Notes: a model not told the origin generated them from the sequence alone. 64,000 nt of DNA from Sphingomonas sp. Mn802worker (GCF_000382485.1 NZ_AORY01000012.1:372001-436000), one strand, 5' to 3'. Counted from the first letter of the stretch, positions 26,538 to 33,804 are shown. Made by a program: numbers and translations.

Positions 26538-27992
26538 ATGAGTCAGCTTAACAACGGTAACCCGCAAGATGGCTCAGACCAGCCAGTCACCGAACCGCCG
26601 GTCACCGAACCGCCTGTGACGGAGCCGCCGGTCACAGAGCCCCCTACGATCGATCCCAACGTCGAAGAAGATCAGTCGCCAGCGATCAATGCGCTGCTTG
26701 CAGATGCTGAGACGCTGACCCTCGATCTCCCGTCCGGCATCATCTGGATTTCGCATACTGTCCGAGTGCCTGCCGGCAAAACGCTCAACCTGCAGACAGA
26801 TACGATTCTCCGCGCCCTGCCGGACTTCGAGATCGTAGATGGCCTTAACCACCTCGTTTTGCTCGAGGGTAGTCGAGCCGCGATCCTGGGCGGCGAGGTC
26901 GACGCTAATAAGGTCGGCTTGGGTGCTGGTGGAGGTGCGCGCATCAACGGCGTCACTGTCTTCAACGGCGCCCGGAACTGCCGGCGCGAGCGGGTCATCG
27001 TGCGCAACTGCACCGGCTATGCGGTTTACGACAGCGGGACCAACGATCTGACAACGCCGCCCAGCAGCTTCAACGTCGATCTTCGCACCTACAACAGCCA
27101 AGTGCACTACGAGCAGCAGGGTGCTGACGGGACGACGTACCTCAACTGCGAAGCGGGAGATGGTGACGGTGATGTGCCATGCCTAAGCTGGATCCACCCG
27201 CTGGTAGGGTCAAAGCGCATCTCCTTTATCGGCTTCAAGGGCTACGGCGTCACGCCAGTAGGCGCTGATCTCGCCGCGAACGTTGCAAATCTCGAAGACA
27301 TTTACCTCGACAACGTGCGTATCGAGCTTGTCAACCCTGCCGGCGTGGGCATCAACGTCAATCCAGGAAATCTCGATACGATCGGCCTCAAGGTCATCGC
27401 ATCAACGTTTATCGCTCGTGGAGGCATCGCCGCCACGCTCACCCAAGCCTATGGCTCTTTCTCTCAGTGCGACTTCATTGGCCAGACGGGCGTCGAGCAC
27501 AACAACAGCGCGGTTCAGTTTATCGGCTGCAACGCCAATGTCGCTTCTGAGACGACCGCGACACCGACAGGCATCATCGCCACCGGCACTGGTCAGGCCC
27601 AATGGCAGGGCGGATCAATCGTCGGAGCAGGCGCGCCGCTCATCTTTCGTGGACCGGTCTATTTTGGTGGTGGCACCCGAACCTCTCCGCTTGCGCCCGC
27701 CGTGCCGATTGTGCGGCAGGAAGCTTACGGCGTCGTCAACATCGTCTCGGTCGACTCTACGCACTCCATCGCTAACATCTACCTGCCCTTCGCTCAGCAG
27801 GATCTGTCGAAGTGCTTTGTGACGTTTTCAATTCGTAAGACGGACGCGTCCTCAGTCCCGAACTTAGGTCCAAGCACAATCACTTGGACCTCTATCGGCG
27901 TGGGACAGCTACGCGCCTTCATTGACGGCATTAACCTAAGCCAGCCTAACGGCACTTACCAACTCAGCTATCACATCGTCGAACGTGCCTAG
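26538..27992 (+). CDS. Tailspike 2: beta-helix paralogue with a Pro-rich repeat head
   Basis: 484 residues; AAAGGA precedes the ATG. The beta-helix is aligned segment by segment with tailspike 1 (VDANKVGLGAG, RINGVTVFNGARNC, NCTGYAVYDSGTNDLTTPPS, CLSWIHPLVGS). The virion-attachment domain and Ala-rich linker are absent; instead the N-terminus has about 20 residues and then four V-T-E-P-P repeats (26583-26645). It may trimerise with or dock onto tailspike 1, or be an evolving duplicate. Base composition is less GC-rich than the first copy. Confidence 0.75.
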   Translation: MSQLNNGNPQDGSDQPVTEPPVTEPPVTEPPVTEPPTIDPNVEEDQSPAINALLADAETLTLDLPSGIIWISHTVRVPAGKTLNLQTDTILRALPDFEIVDGLNHLVLLEGSRAAILGGEVDANKVGLGAGGGARINGVTVFNGARNCRRERVIVRNCTGYAVYDSGTNDLTTPPSSFNVDLRTYNSQVHYEQQGADGTTYLNCEAGDGDGDVPCLSWIHPLVGSKRISFIGFKGYGVTPVGADLAANVANLEDIYLDNVRIELVNPAGVGINVNPGNLDTIGLKVIASTFIARGGIAATLTQAYGSFSQCDFIGQTGVEHNNSAVQFIGCNANVASETTATPTGIIATGTGQAQWQGGSIVGAGAPLIFRGPVYFGGGTRTSPLAPAVPIVRQEAYGVVNIVSVDSTHSIANIYLPFAQQDLSKCFVTFSIRKTDASSVPNLGPSTITWTSIGVGQLRAFIDGINLSQPNGTYQLSYHIVERA

Positions 27993-28002
27993 CCTTTGAT
28001 CA

Positions 28003-28032
28003 TGCGCTGAGGCTCGAAAACCTCAGCGCATC
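28003..28032 (+). terminator. Hairpin after tailspike 2
   Basis: ATGCGCTGAGG and CCTCAGCGCAT, 11-bp perfect stem with an 8-nt loop, 10 nt past the tailspike stop. No clear T-tract; likely ends or stabilises the late transcript. Confidence 0.55.
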
Positions 28033-28037
28033 ATAAT

Positions 28038-28184
28038 CAAGCAAATATGAAAAGGCCAATCACAACATAGAGCGCAGCCATCAGCACAAGCGCGAGTGGG
28101 AACCCGGCAGCGGGCGGCATAGCAGAAGCGCGTGACGGCGAGGTGCGGAAAAGCTTGGCGGGAGGCGGAGTCTCTACGTCCATC
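28038..28184 (-). CDS. Very small membrane protein (about 48 residues)
   Basis: A minus-strand frame starts MDVETPPPAKLFRTSPSRAS and ends in one hydrophobic helix, roughly ALVLMAALYVVIGLFIFA. GAGG stands 10 nt before the ATG. It is part of a pair of tiny minus-strand membrane ORFs between the tailspikes and the lysis genes. The reading frame near 28080 could not be verified with confidence, so both boundaries are approximate. No family recognised. Confidence 0.35.
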
Positions 28185-28267
28185 GTGCGGCACCCTCACT
28201 GTTCGAGGATAATACGTCCGACAAACGGCTTAGCCGCACAATGGTAAATATTACGCTGCGGGGGGCC

Positions 28268-28375
28268 TTACCAGCTACGGCGCCGCTTATTGCGTCGCCA
28301 GCGCCTCCAAACGAACACTGCGACGCCTGCCATCAAAACGATGAGCACGTACGCGACCAAAACACGGATCTGCAC
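28268..28375 (-). CDS. Very small single-span membrane protein (35 residues)
   Basis: A minus-strand GTG frame, with GGAGG about 9 nt upstream, encodes one transmembrane helix (VLVAYVLIVLMAGVAVFVW) followed by a strongly basic tail (RRWRRNKRRRSW). This positive-inside layout is typical of real small membrane proteins. It sits just left of the lysis cassette on the opposite strand. Function unknown; too short for family recognition. Confidence 0.5.
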   Translation of the reverse strand: MQIRVLVAYVLIVLMAGVAVFVWRRWRRNKRRRSW

Positions 28376-28465
28376 AGGCGGCGCCTCCAGAGAGAAGCTG
28401 CGTCAGGTAGTGTGCCCTTTGCGATGTGACCGCAACGTTTCCTTACAATCGGCTCGGGGGTCCCG

Positions 28466-29005
28466 ATGATGAACAACGCGTCTCTTGCGACAAAAGCGGT
28501 CGCGGGTAGCCCGAGCACGTCTGCACCAGCCGCGTTCAACGGGGTCGAGTGGCTGGTCGTGCTCAATCTATGGGCGATGACGGCGGCATGTCTGCTCGCC
28601 TGCATGGCGGTCTACACGCTCGTGACGGACGGCCGAAAGCACCGCCACCTCGATGTACCAGGCGTTTCGCCTGCGCGGCTGTGGCGGTGGATCGGCATTC
28701 TGTTTGCGACCGGCATTGCGATCCGTAGCGGGGCCGAGGCGCTGACGCTTTGGGGCTGGGATACGACGCAGCCTGCGAAAACCGGCACCTTTCTGTTCAT
28801 TAAACGGCTCGTTGATCCGGTCGCGATCGCGTGCGGGGTCACCGGCATGATCCTGTTCATCATGTCGCTGCCCGGCATGCTGTCGCAGCTACGCCGCGAG
28901 CCGATTCCAATCGACATTTGGCAGTCGTGGCCGATCGTCCGCCGCATGCTCTGCGTCTCGGGCGTCTTCTTCGTCGCAGCCGTCGGCGTGACGGTGACGC
29001 GATGA
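28466..29005 (+). CDS. Prophage membrane protein of the lysis region
   Basis: 179 residues with about four hydrophobic segments, including EWLVVLNLWAMTAACLLACM, GILFATGIAIRSGAEALTL, a helix around AIACGVTGMILFIMSLPG, and SGVFFVAAVGVTVT at the end. It heads the cassette of membrane protein, holin-like protein and endolysin, and its stop overlaps the next ATG (ATGA). The TTCCTTACA motif lies 27 nt upstream. A holin or antiholin role is plausible but unproven. Confidence 0.6.
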   Translation: MMNNASLATKAVAGSPSTSAPAAFNGVEWLVVLNLWAMTAACLLACMAVYTLVTDGRKHRHLDVPGVSPARLWRWIGILFATGIAIRSGAEALTLWGWDTTQPAKTGTFLFIKRLVDPVAIACGVTGMILFIMSLPGMLSQLRREPIPIDIWQSWPIVRRMLCVSGVFFVAAVGVTVTR

Positions 29006-29403
29006 GCCTGCGAGTGGGGGCACTCGCCGGCATCACCGCACCGGTCGCAGCTGCGGCCGCTACCATCACCAAGGGGGCAGCTGTGAATGGTCCTGTCGTT
29101 TGGCACCTGCTCGGCTATCCATTCGAGGCCGGCAGCATGATCGCGGCGCTGTGCGCCTGCATCGCGGTGCGCTTCTATGTTGTGCAGCACGGTGCAGGCG
29201 CGAACCGCTGGCTGCTCGACGTGCCGGTTTCCGCTCTGGCGCTGATGTTCACTGCGGGCATCATCGTGACCGCGCGCCCCGCCCCGCTGACCGCGCTGCT
29301 GTTCGGGACCGGCGTGGGCGCGCTCGGCGCGGGCATCATCAAAATCGCAAAGGGCTACGTTGACCGCTGGTTCGGCGAGACGACGGGTCAGCCGCGCACC
29401 TAA
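29002..29403 (+). CDS. Holin-like membrane protein
   Basis: 133 residues with three to four hydrophobic helices: ALAGITAPVAAAAATI, GSMIAALCACIAVRFYVV, VSALALMFTAGIIVTA and LLFGTGVGALGAGIIKIA, then a charged tail with WFGETTG. Size, number of helices and the position directly before the endolysin fit a phage holin that forms the inner-membrane lysis lesion. Translationally coupled to the upstream membrane protein. The assignment rests on context and topology. Confidence 0.6.
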   Translation: MSLRVGALAGITAPVAAAAATITKGAAVNGPVVWHLLGYPFEAGSMIAALCACIAVRFYVVQHGAGANRWLLDVPVSALALMFTAGIIVTARPAPLTALLFGTGVGALGAGIIKIAKGYVDRWFGETTGQPRT

Positions 29404-29553
29404 CAGTAGAGCGTCTCACTCCTGCTGAAGAGAGTGAGACGCCCCCGTACACCGAAGGAGATCGGCGACAGCATCGTGTCGCAGCGATCGCCGCAAAGCA
29501 AGGACAGCATTGATGTTGGAAGGAACTCTCATTCCTGCCGCGGTGAAGCGCGC

Positions 29554-30159
29554 ATGATCGACGCCATTCCGATGCAGCGCCGTCTCGGCGTTGCCCCCGA
29601 CAACATCGTCGGCCCCGGCACCCTCACGGCGCTGTTCGCCCGCTTCGGCGCCAAGGTAGAGGTCGCACAGGAGCTTGGTCTCGCCGCTGCCGTCCACTTC
29701 CGCACCTACGGCATCCTAGACGCTCCGCGGCGGCTAATTCACTTCATGGGTCAGTGCGGCCATGAGAGCGGCAGCTTCCGCTACATGGAGGAGAACGCCA
29801 GCGGCGCCGACTATGAAGGGCGAATGAGCCTCGGCAACACGCAGCCGGGTGACGGCAAGCGCTACAAAGGCCGCGGACCGATCCAGCTGACCGGGCGGAG
29901 CAACTACCGCGCGGACGGCGCGACACTCGGCATCGACCTGGAGCGTCACCCGGAGATCGTCGCCATGCCGTCGCTCGGGCTGCTGACCAGCTGCCTCTAC
30001 TGGTCGCGCACTGGGCTGAACGCGCTCGCCGACGGTGACGACGGCGTTGCGATCGGCCGCTCGATCAACCGCGGCAACCCGCGCGCGACGAAACCGGCCA
30101 ACGGCGAGGCTAAACGCATCGCATTCACCGCCCGCGTCCGCGCGCTGGTGCTGCCCTGA
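29554..30159 (+). CDS. Phage endolysin, GH19 chitinase/lysozyme type
   Basis: 201 residues. A short N-terminal repeat (QRRLGVAPDNIVGPGTLTAL) is peptidoglycan-binding-like. The catalytic domain has FMGQCGHESGSFRYMEENAS with the Glu of HESG as likely acid, and GKRYKGRGPIQLTGRSNY, the GH19 signature. It cuts the peptidoglycan glycan strand once released through the holin. The ATG at 29554 is chosen over the longer frame from 29434 because homology begins there. Confidence 0.88.
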   Translation: MIDAIPMQRRLGVAPDNIVGPGTLTALFARFGAKVEVAQELGLAAAVHFRTYGILDAPRRLIHFMGQCGHESGSFRYMEENASGADYEGRMSLGNTQPGDGKRYKGRGPIQLTGRSNYRADGATLGIDLERHPEIVAMPSLGLLTSCLYWSRTGLNALADGDDGVAIGRSINRGNPRATKPANGEAKRIAFTARVRALVLP

Positions 30160-30181
30160 TCACCCACGAAGGAGAAGACCC

Positions 30182-30298
30182 ATGAAGATCAATCTTGCCG
30201 CCATCTTCCGCATCGCCAAGGCGCTCGCACCCGTCGCGATCGCGGTGGCACCTGCCGTGAAGCAGGCGATCAAGGAGGCGAAGAGGCCGAGCGCGTGA
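30182..30298 (+). CDS. 38-residue amphipathic/hydrophobic phage peptide
   Basis: MKINLAAIFRIAKALAPVA, then AIAVAPAVKQAIKEAKRPSA. A single hydrophobic, Ala-rich helix with Lys/Arg at both ends. An excellent ribosome-binding site (GAAGGAG) lies about 8 nt before the ATG, 22 nt after the endolysin stop. Its place in the lysis cassette suggests an accessory lysis or membrane role, perhaps spanin-like, but no lipobox or spanin features are seen. Followed directly by a strong hairpin. Confidence 0.6.
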   Translation: MKINLAAIFRIAKALAPVAIAVAPAVKQAIKEAKRPSA

Positions 30299-30304
30299 TA
30301 AAAG

Positions 30305-30342
30305 CCGGCCGCGCGGGCTGTCCATGATGCCCGCGCGGCCGG
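30305..30342. terminator. Bidirectional terminator hairpin
   Basis: A perfect 14-bp stem (CCGGCCGCGCGGGC with GCCCGCGCGGCCGG) around a 10-nt loop, between the plus-strand lysis cassette and the convergent minus-strand gene ending at 30350. Confidence 0.75.
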
Positions 30343-30349
30343 AGCGTTC

Positions 30350-30997
30350 CTACTTCGCTTTGACCTGGGACACCGGGGTCAGGACCGGCGTCGCGGCAGG
30401 CGAAGATTGAACAGCCGGCTGAGCCGTAGGCGCTCCGACAGACAGCGGCACGGGGCCGACAGCGGCGATGGTCAGCGGAACGTCCTCATCCACGAAGCCC
30501 TTTACGGCGGTGCCCATCGGAATCTTCGCGCTTGTACCGGTCATGAAGAAACCGGCTACCGGCACGAGCGCGATTGCTCCGACGACACCCGCAGTGCCGG
30601 TTACGCCCTTGTCGTCAAATCCTCCGCTTATCCTGATCTGACGGCCGTTGACGGTGACGTACATGATTCGTGCGGTCAGGTGACCAGATTTTCCCCACAT
30701 GCCTTTATTGCGAACTTCCGAGATTTCGCCGATCGCGGGCGAACCTGCGGGAATGACAACCTGGTTCTGCATGACCACATTCTCGGCGACCTCCATGTGG
30801 AAGCGCTGCCCCACCTTCAGCTTTTTGCCCTTGGTTGTCAGTTCCTCGCTCAACTTTAGCGGCACTTCGGTGCCCGTCCGCAATACCGCGGTGCTGTAGT
30901 TGGCCGCTGCGACTGGCGCGAGCGGCGTTCCTGTCTGAGCTGCTGCGGTCGAGCACACGAGCATAGCGGCGCTCACAAGCGCCAGAGACTTGATCAT
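30350..30997 (-). CDS. Secreted protein with a VirB10/TrbI-like beta domain
   Basis: 215 residues from the ATG at 30997, with GGGAGGGG before it. Signal peptide MIKSLALVSAAMLVCSTAAA. The mature part has VLRTGTEVPLKLSEELTTKG and VIPAGSPAIGEISEV, which recall the T-G-T-E-x-P-L and A-G pattern of TrbI/VirB10 or CpaB-like domains, then Gly/Ala-rich sequence and a Pro/Ala tail. It probably stays periplasmic. No conjugation genes accompany it, so the link is structural resemblance only. Likely a lysogen-encoded envelope protein. Confidence 0.55.
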   Translation of the reverse strand: MIKSLALVSAAMLVCSTAAAQTGTPLAPVAAANYSTAVLRTGTEVPLKLSEELTTKGKKLKVGQRFHMEVAENVVMQNQVVIPAGSPAIGEISEVRNKGMWGKSGHLTARIMYVTVNGRQIRISGGFDDKGVTGTAGVVGAIALVPVAGFFMTGTSAKIPMGTAVKGFVDEDVPLTIAAVGPVPLSVGAPTAQPAVQSSPAATPVLTPVSQVKAK

Positions 30998-31113
30998 AAG
31001 ATTACCCCTCCCAGTTCGAGTCACCCCCGCAACTCGCTGCACGGAAACATGCCGCATTGGCCATGCTGTGCAAACGGTCATTGCTTCCAATCTAAGAAGC
31101 CGATCGCATGAAT

Positions 31114-31151
31114 ATGCCGGCCACGACGCTCGGGGGAGACGTGGCCGGCAT
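31114..31151. repeat. Inverted repeat, 12-bp stem
   Basis: ATGCCGGCCACG and CGTGGCCGGCAT around a 14-nt loop. Upstream of the minus-strand secreted gene and of a small plus-strand gene; possible terminator or leader structure. Confidence 0.5.
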
Positions 31152-31269
31152 GAACAGACGTCCATGAGTTGCGCTGAAAGCGCGGGGAGCGCCCTGCTGC
31201 GCGGCATGCTTTGGGGAGCGGCGCGCGAAATGATCATGGCGCTTGACCAGCGACGCGCAATCGCCGTTC

Positions 31270-31283
31270 CTTACATATGTAAG
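31270..31283. promoter_or_regulatory. Perfect palindrome CTTACATATGTAAG, candidate operator
   Basis: A 14-bp perfect palindrome inside TTCCTTACATATGTAAG, about 45 nt before the small membrane gene at 31329. Related half-sites occur at 26461 and 28439. Regulatory role is inference. Confidence 0.4.
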
Positions 31284-31328
31284 TAATCGCGCTTGAGGCC
31301 TATTAGGGCACTGCTACGCACGCCCATC

Positions 31329-31445
31329 ATGAGCTTGGGTCCGACCGAAGAAGGCGTGCGCGCGTTTCGCGCCGCTATGATTGCAGCCGCAATCAGCATG
31401 ATTATGCTGCTGTCGGCGATCTGGTGGATGTGGAGCCTGGGCTAG
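31329..31445 (+). CDS. Small single-span membrane protein (38 residues)
   Basis: MSLGPTEEGVRAFRAAMIAA followed by AISMIMLLSAIWWMWSLG: a short polar head and one helix with Trp residues at its end, as in real microproteins. The stop overlaps the stop of the convergent minus-strand gene by a few bases. Ribosome-binding site is weak. No family known. Confidence 0.45.
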   Translation: MSLGPTEEGVRAFRAAMIAAAISMIMLLSAIWWMWSLG

Positions 31446-31810
31446 AACGGCATGCCTTCCAGCGACGCGAACCCCGCGCCCGCAAGTTGTCCGTATTTAG
31501 CCCGCCACTGATCCGCCCGCTCCCACGGCAGACCACCCTCTTCCTGACGACTGTCCCACAACGTTCGCGCCACCACCTGCGTGAGCGCGTCGCGATCGTT
31601 GCTGGTGCACAGCATGCAGCGACCGTGTCGCTCGACGTCGATGCTCTCAGGGACCACACACGCAAAGCCGCGGTAGATCGTGCGATAGCCCGAGCACTCA
31701 TCCCAGCGGTAATCGTGCGTGCCGTCGCAGCGGCTCTCGAACATGTCGCGGGCGAGACCTTCCACCAGCGCCGCGCGATCGTCCGTCCGGCACAGCCCGC
31801 AGCGCGTCAT
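31442..31810 (-). CDS. Cys-rich small protein with two CxxC-like knuckles
   Basis: 122 residues from the ATG at 31810. Two similar Cys units (TRCGLCRTDDRAALVEGLAR and GRCMLCTSNDRDALTQVVAR) suggest an internal duplication binding metal; further Cys lie in SRCDGTHD and DECSGYR. Its C-terminus is charged with WRAKYGQLAGAG. A longer frame from 31918 is possible but its extra codons are antisense-like. Function unknown; likely a phage accessory regulator or anti-host protein. Confidence 0.55.
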   Translation of the reverse strand: MTRCGLCRTDDRAALVEGLARDMFESRCDGTHDYRWDECSGYRTIYRGFACVVPESIDVERHGRCMLCTSNDRDALTQVVARTLWDSRQEEGGLPWERADQWRAKYGQLAGAGFASLEGMPF

Positions 31811-31886
31811 GCCGCGGTGGTCGTGCTTCACCTGACCGGCCGCCACGTCATGCGCGCGCCCAGCTGCACCTCGTCGACGTCGACCA

Positions 31887-32150
31887 TCAGTATGCCTGCC
31901 AGTCGATCTCAGCCTCATCCACGGCCTCGAACAGGTCGCCTTCCGCCTGCATCGCGGCGAGATGGCGGCGCACGTCCTCGGGGCTGCCGTCGCGCGGGAA
32001 GCGGCGGTCGACTTTGGCGCCGGCGACCAGCTGGCCGACCAGCCCTTCGCGATCGACCTGGACGCGCAGCCAAGCGCCGAACGTCTCGCCGTGGTGATTG
32101 ATGGCGCGCCCGTTCGCAGCGCCGTGGGCGGTGGATTGCGACTCGATCAT
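31887..32150 (-). CDS. YozE-SAM-like domain small protein
   Basis: 87 residues from ATG 32150 (a longer start at 32180 is possible). The body TFGAWLRVQVDREGLVGQLV, then DRRFPRDGSPEDVRRHLAAM and a final EAVDEAEIDW are the hallmarks of the small YozE/SAM-like domain frequent in prophages. Role unknown. It partly overlaps nothing else and lies upstream of the Cys-rich gene on the same strand. Confidence 0.65.
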   Translation of the reverse strand: MIESQSTAHGAANGRAINHHGETFGAWLRVQVDREGLVGQLVAGAKVDRRFPRDGSPEDVRRHLAAMQAEGDLFEAVDEAEIDWQAY

Positions 32151-32223
32151 GCGCCCATGATGCTCCGCGCAATCCGACATTTCCAGACTTTTGTTCCACC
32201 TTTGTTCCGTGCCACATGGTGGC

Positions 32224-32775
32224 ATGGTCGGCCCGCCAAAGACCCTCTACGATCTGCGCCGTGTCGAGGGCGCCGTGCGCCTGAAGTGTCGGCAGTGCGG
32301 TCATTCACGCCTGGTCGCGCTCGAGGAGATGATCGGGCAGCGCAGCTTCTCGCGTCGACCGATGGAGTGGGTCGCGGTCCAGCACGACCAGATTTGCTCG
32401 CATGGTAGCTGCACCAGCCAATCAGTGCGCGTCGACGTGGTGCCCTTCGGCGGTCAGATGGAGGAGCTAAAGCGCCGGCGCGCGCAAACGATCCTGATCG
32501 ATCTGGCGCTGAAGATCGTGCGGCAGGGCGCATATCCAAGCGGACACCAGCCGTTACCCGATGAGGCGATCCGCCTCGCCCTACGCGTCTTGCACCCACA
32601 CGTGCGTCGCCGCGAAACGCTGGAGGCATACTGGACCGCGTACAAGAAGACCGACAGGCTGGCGCACGAGGGGCCGAGCACGCCTTACGTGCAGATCGTC
32701 GCTGCGCTGCTGAAGAATGGGTACCCGGTCTATGCCGAGTACCGGACGATGGTCCCCGACGGGTGGTGGAAGTGA
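32224..32775 (+). CDS. Zinc-ribbon small protein
   Basis: 183 residues. An N-terminal zinc ribbon (LKCRQCGHSRLVALEEM, with a later CSHGSC) is joined to a helical C-terminus (LIDLALKIVRQGAYPSGHQP ... GYPVYAEYRTMV). It runs against the neighbouring minus-strand genes, divergent from the YozE-like gene. Possible DNA-binding or packaging accessory; no specific family recognised. The stop overlaps a GTG that opens a 21-codon frame. Confidence 0.55.
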   Translation: MVGPPKTLYDLRRVEGAVRLKCRQCGHSRLVALEEMIGQRSFSRRPMEWVAVQHDQICSHGSCTSQSVRVDVVPFGGQMEELKRRRAQTILIDLALKIVRQGAYPSGHQPLPDEAIRLALRVLHPHVRRRETLEAYWTAYKKTDRLAHEGPSTPYVQIVAALLKNGYPVYAEYRTMVPDGWWK

Positions 32776-32837
32776 TCAGGTGGATGGTGCAGAAGCTGGT
32801 CGACCGAGGGTACTCGGTGTGGGCGGAGTTGCGGTGA
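32772..32837 (+). CDS. 21-codon ORF echoing the zinc-ribbon protein's C-terminus
   Basis: Starts at a GTG overlapping the previous TGA (GTGA). MVQKLVDRGYSVWAEL resembles IVAALLKNGYPVYAEY at the end of the upstream protein, suggesting a partial duplication. It overlaps the C-terminal end of the minus-strand gene 32776-33099 and may not be expressed. Confidence 0.25.
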   Translation: MIRWMVQKLVDRGYSVWAELR

Positions 32838-33099
32838 TCATCTCTGGCCAAGATACATCAGCTTCATCGCCGCAAGCCTCAGACGGCTCATCCTCGAAGT
32901 CGCAGTCGGGCGTGAGGCGGTCGAGCACGGCTATCAGGCTCTCGATTGTAAGCGCGATCTCGCGTCGTGCCCTCCACCGGTGAGCCGGGCGATCTTCGTC
33001 GAGCCGCTCCCATCTGGTAATGATGCCGCGGATCACCTCCGCCGACCTGCCGAGGGCGGTTTGCTCGGCTTGCACCTGATGAGTCCGCACAAGCCTCAT
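32776..33099 (-). CDS. Small acidic phage protein, unknown function
   Basis: 107 residues from ATG 33099, which overlaps the stop of the upstream gene (ATGA). Basic N-terminal part (MRLVRTHQVQAEQTALGRSA), then helical IALTIESLIAVLDRL and an acidic stretch DCDFEDEPSEACGDEADV, a profile I recall from sphingomonad prophage proteins. The last 20 residues overlap the opposite-strand ORF and look less conserved. Confidence 0.5.
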   Translation of the reverse strand: MRLVRTHQVQAEQTALGRSAEVIRGIITRWERLDEDRPAHRWRARREIALTIESLIAVLDRLTPDCDFEDEPSEACGDEADVSWPEMITATPPTPSTLGRPASAPST

Positions 33100-33311
33100 G
33101 GTTGCGGTCTGCTGAAGTGTGCGACCCAGCCCTCGTAGATACTCTTGTCGTAGGTGGGCAAAGCGAAGTCGATGTCGTCTTGAGCAGGGTAAGCCCACAG
33201 GCCGAAGGCGTGACCTACGCATTCAGCAATTTCTATCGACGGCGTGACGCCGTTCCATCGCAGATCATCGATCAATCCCTCGGCGGCTCTGAGGTGCGCG
33301 CCGGTGTAGCG
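33096..33311 (-). CDS. Small phage protein, start uncertain
   Basis: The frame is open from 33755, but upstream of about 33311 it is a shadow of the membrane-protein gene. The C-terminal 70 residues (LRAAEGLIDDLRWNGVTPSI, ECVGHAFGLWAYPAQDDIDF, YEGWVAHFSRP) look genuine and the TGA overlaps the next ATG, indicating coupling. No ATG or GTG occurs in the relevant part; a TTG (33260 region) is possible. Function unknown. Confidence 0.45.
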   Translation of the reverse strand, partial: RYTGAHLRAAEGLIDDLRWNGVTPSIEIAECVGHAFGLWAYPAQDDIDFALPTYDKSIYEGWVAHFSRPQP

Positions 33312-33316
33312 TCTGG

Positions 33317-33763
33317 CTAGTCGAATGCACGGTGGCGCGCTTGCGATCGGCGGCGCAGGGTAAGCAGCGTCAAATCGGTGATCAGCGCGATGAGAAGGCA
33401 GTAGGCCGTAGCGCCGGTCAGGATCGCATAGGTCAGCCGGTCCATGCGTGGATCGATGATCCTGGCCAAGTGTCCCATGACCGCTACAAGCTGGAAGGCG
33501 GCCACGAAGATCAAAGGAAGGCGCGGCTTCCACATCGCGCACGCGACCAGAAGGCAGAGCATGATCATGTCGATCATCGCGAGCCTGCGTTCCAGGCCGC
33601 GATAGTCGATCGCTGAAAGGCTGAGCTGCCCAAGGGTCAATCCCACTACGAGCACGAGCGCCACACACTTTTGCGAGCGAGTGCCCCAGAGCAAGCAGGC
33701 GGCGCCCACCGCGAACAGGCAGGGCCAAAAGGCGACGGAATAGAGGATCGTCCATACCGGCAT
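33317..33763 (-). CDS. Small polytopic membrane protein
   Basis: 148 residues from ATG 33763 (an upstream GTG at 33778 is also open). At least four hydrophobic helices: SVAFWPCLFAVGAACLLWG, ALVLVVGLTLGQLSL, DMIMLCLLVACAMW, and ILTGATAYCLLIALITDL with a basic tail. Unknown function; accessory membrane protein of the right arm, possibly involved in superinfection exclusion, though nothing shows that directly. Confidence 0.6.
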   Translation of the reverse strand: MPVWTILYSVAFWPCLFAVGAACLLWGTRSQKCVALVLVVGLTLGQLSLSAIDYRGLERRLAMIDMIMLCLLVACAMWKPRLPLIFVAAFQLVAVMGHLARIIDPRMDRLTYAILTGATAYCLLIALITDLTLLTLRRRSQARHRAFD

Positions 33764-33804
33764 GTCTGACCGGACCACGACGGGCGCAGTCCGGTCAACC
33801 TTTC

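Larger units (their letters stand above)
30998..31328. other. Intergenic region with hairpin, palindrome and a doubtful micro-ORF
   Basis: Contains a 12-bp inverted repeat (31114-31125 with 31140-31151), the palindrome CTTACATATGTAAG (31270-31283), and a 40-codon frame from ATG 31164 to 31286 with no ribosome-binding site. No convincing protein gene. Confidence 0.5.

Noticed and set aside
28241..28429. Plus-strand 62-codon ORF next to the lysis genes
   Set aside because: No ribosome-binding site and unrelated composition; it covers the minus-strand basic membrane microprotein.
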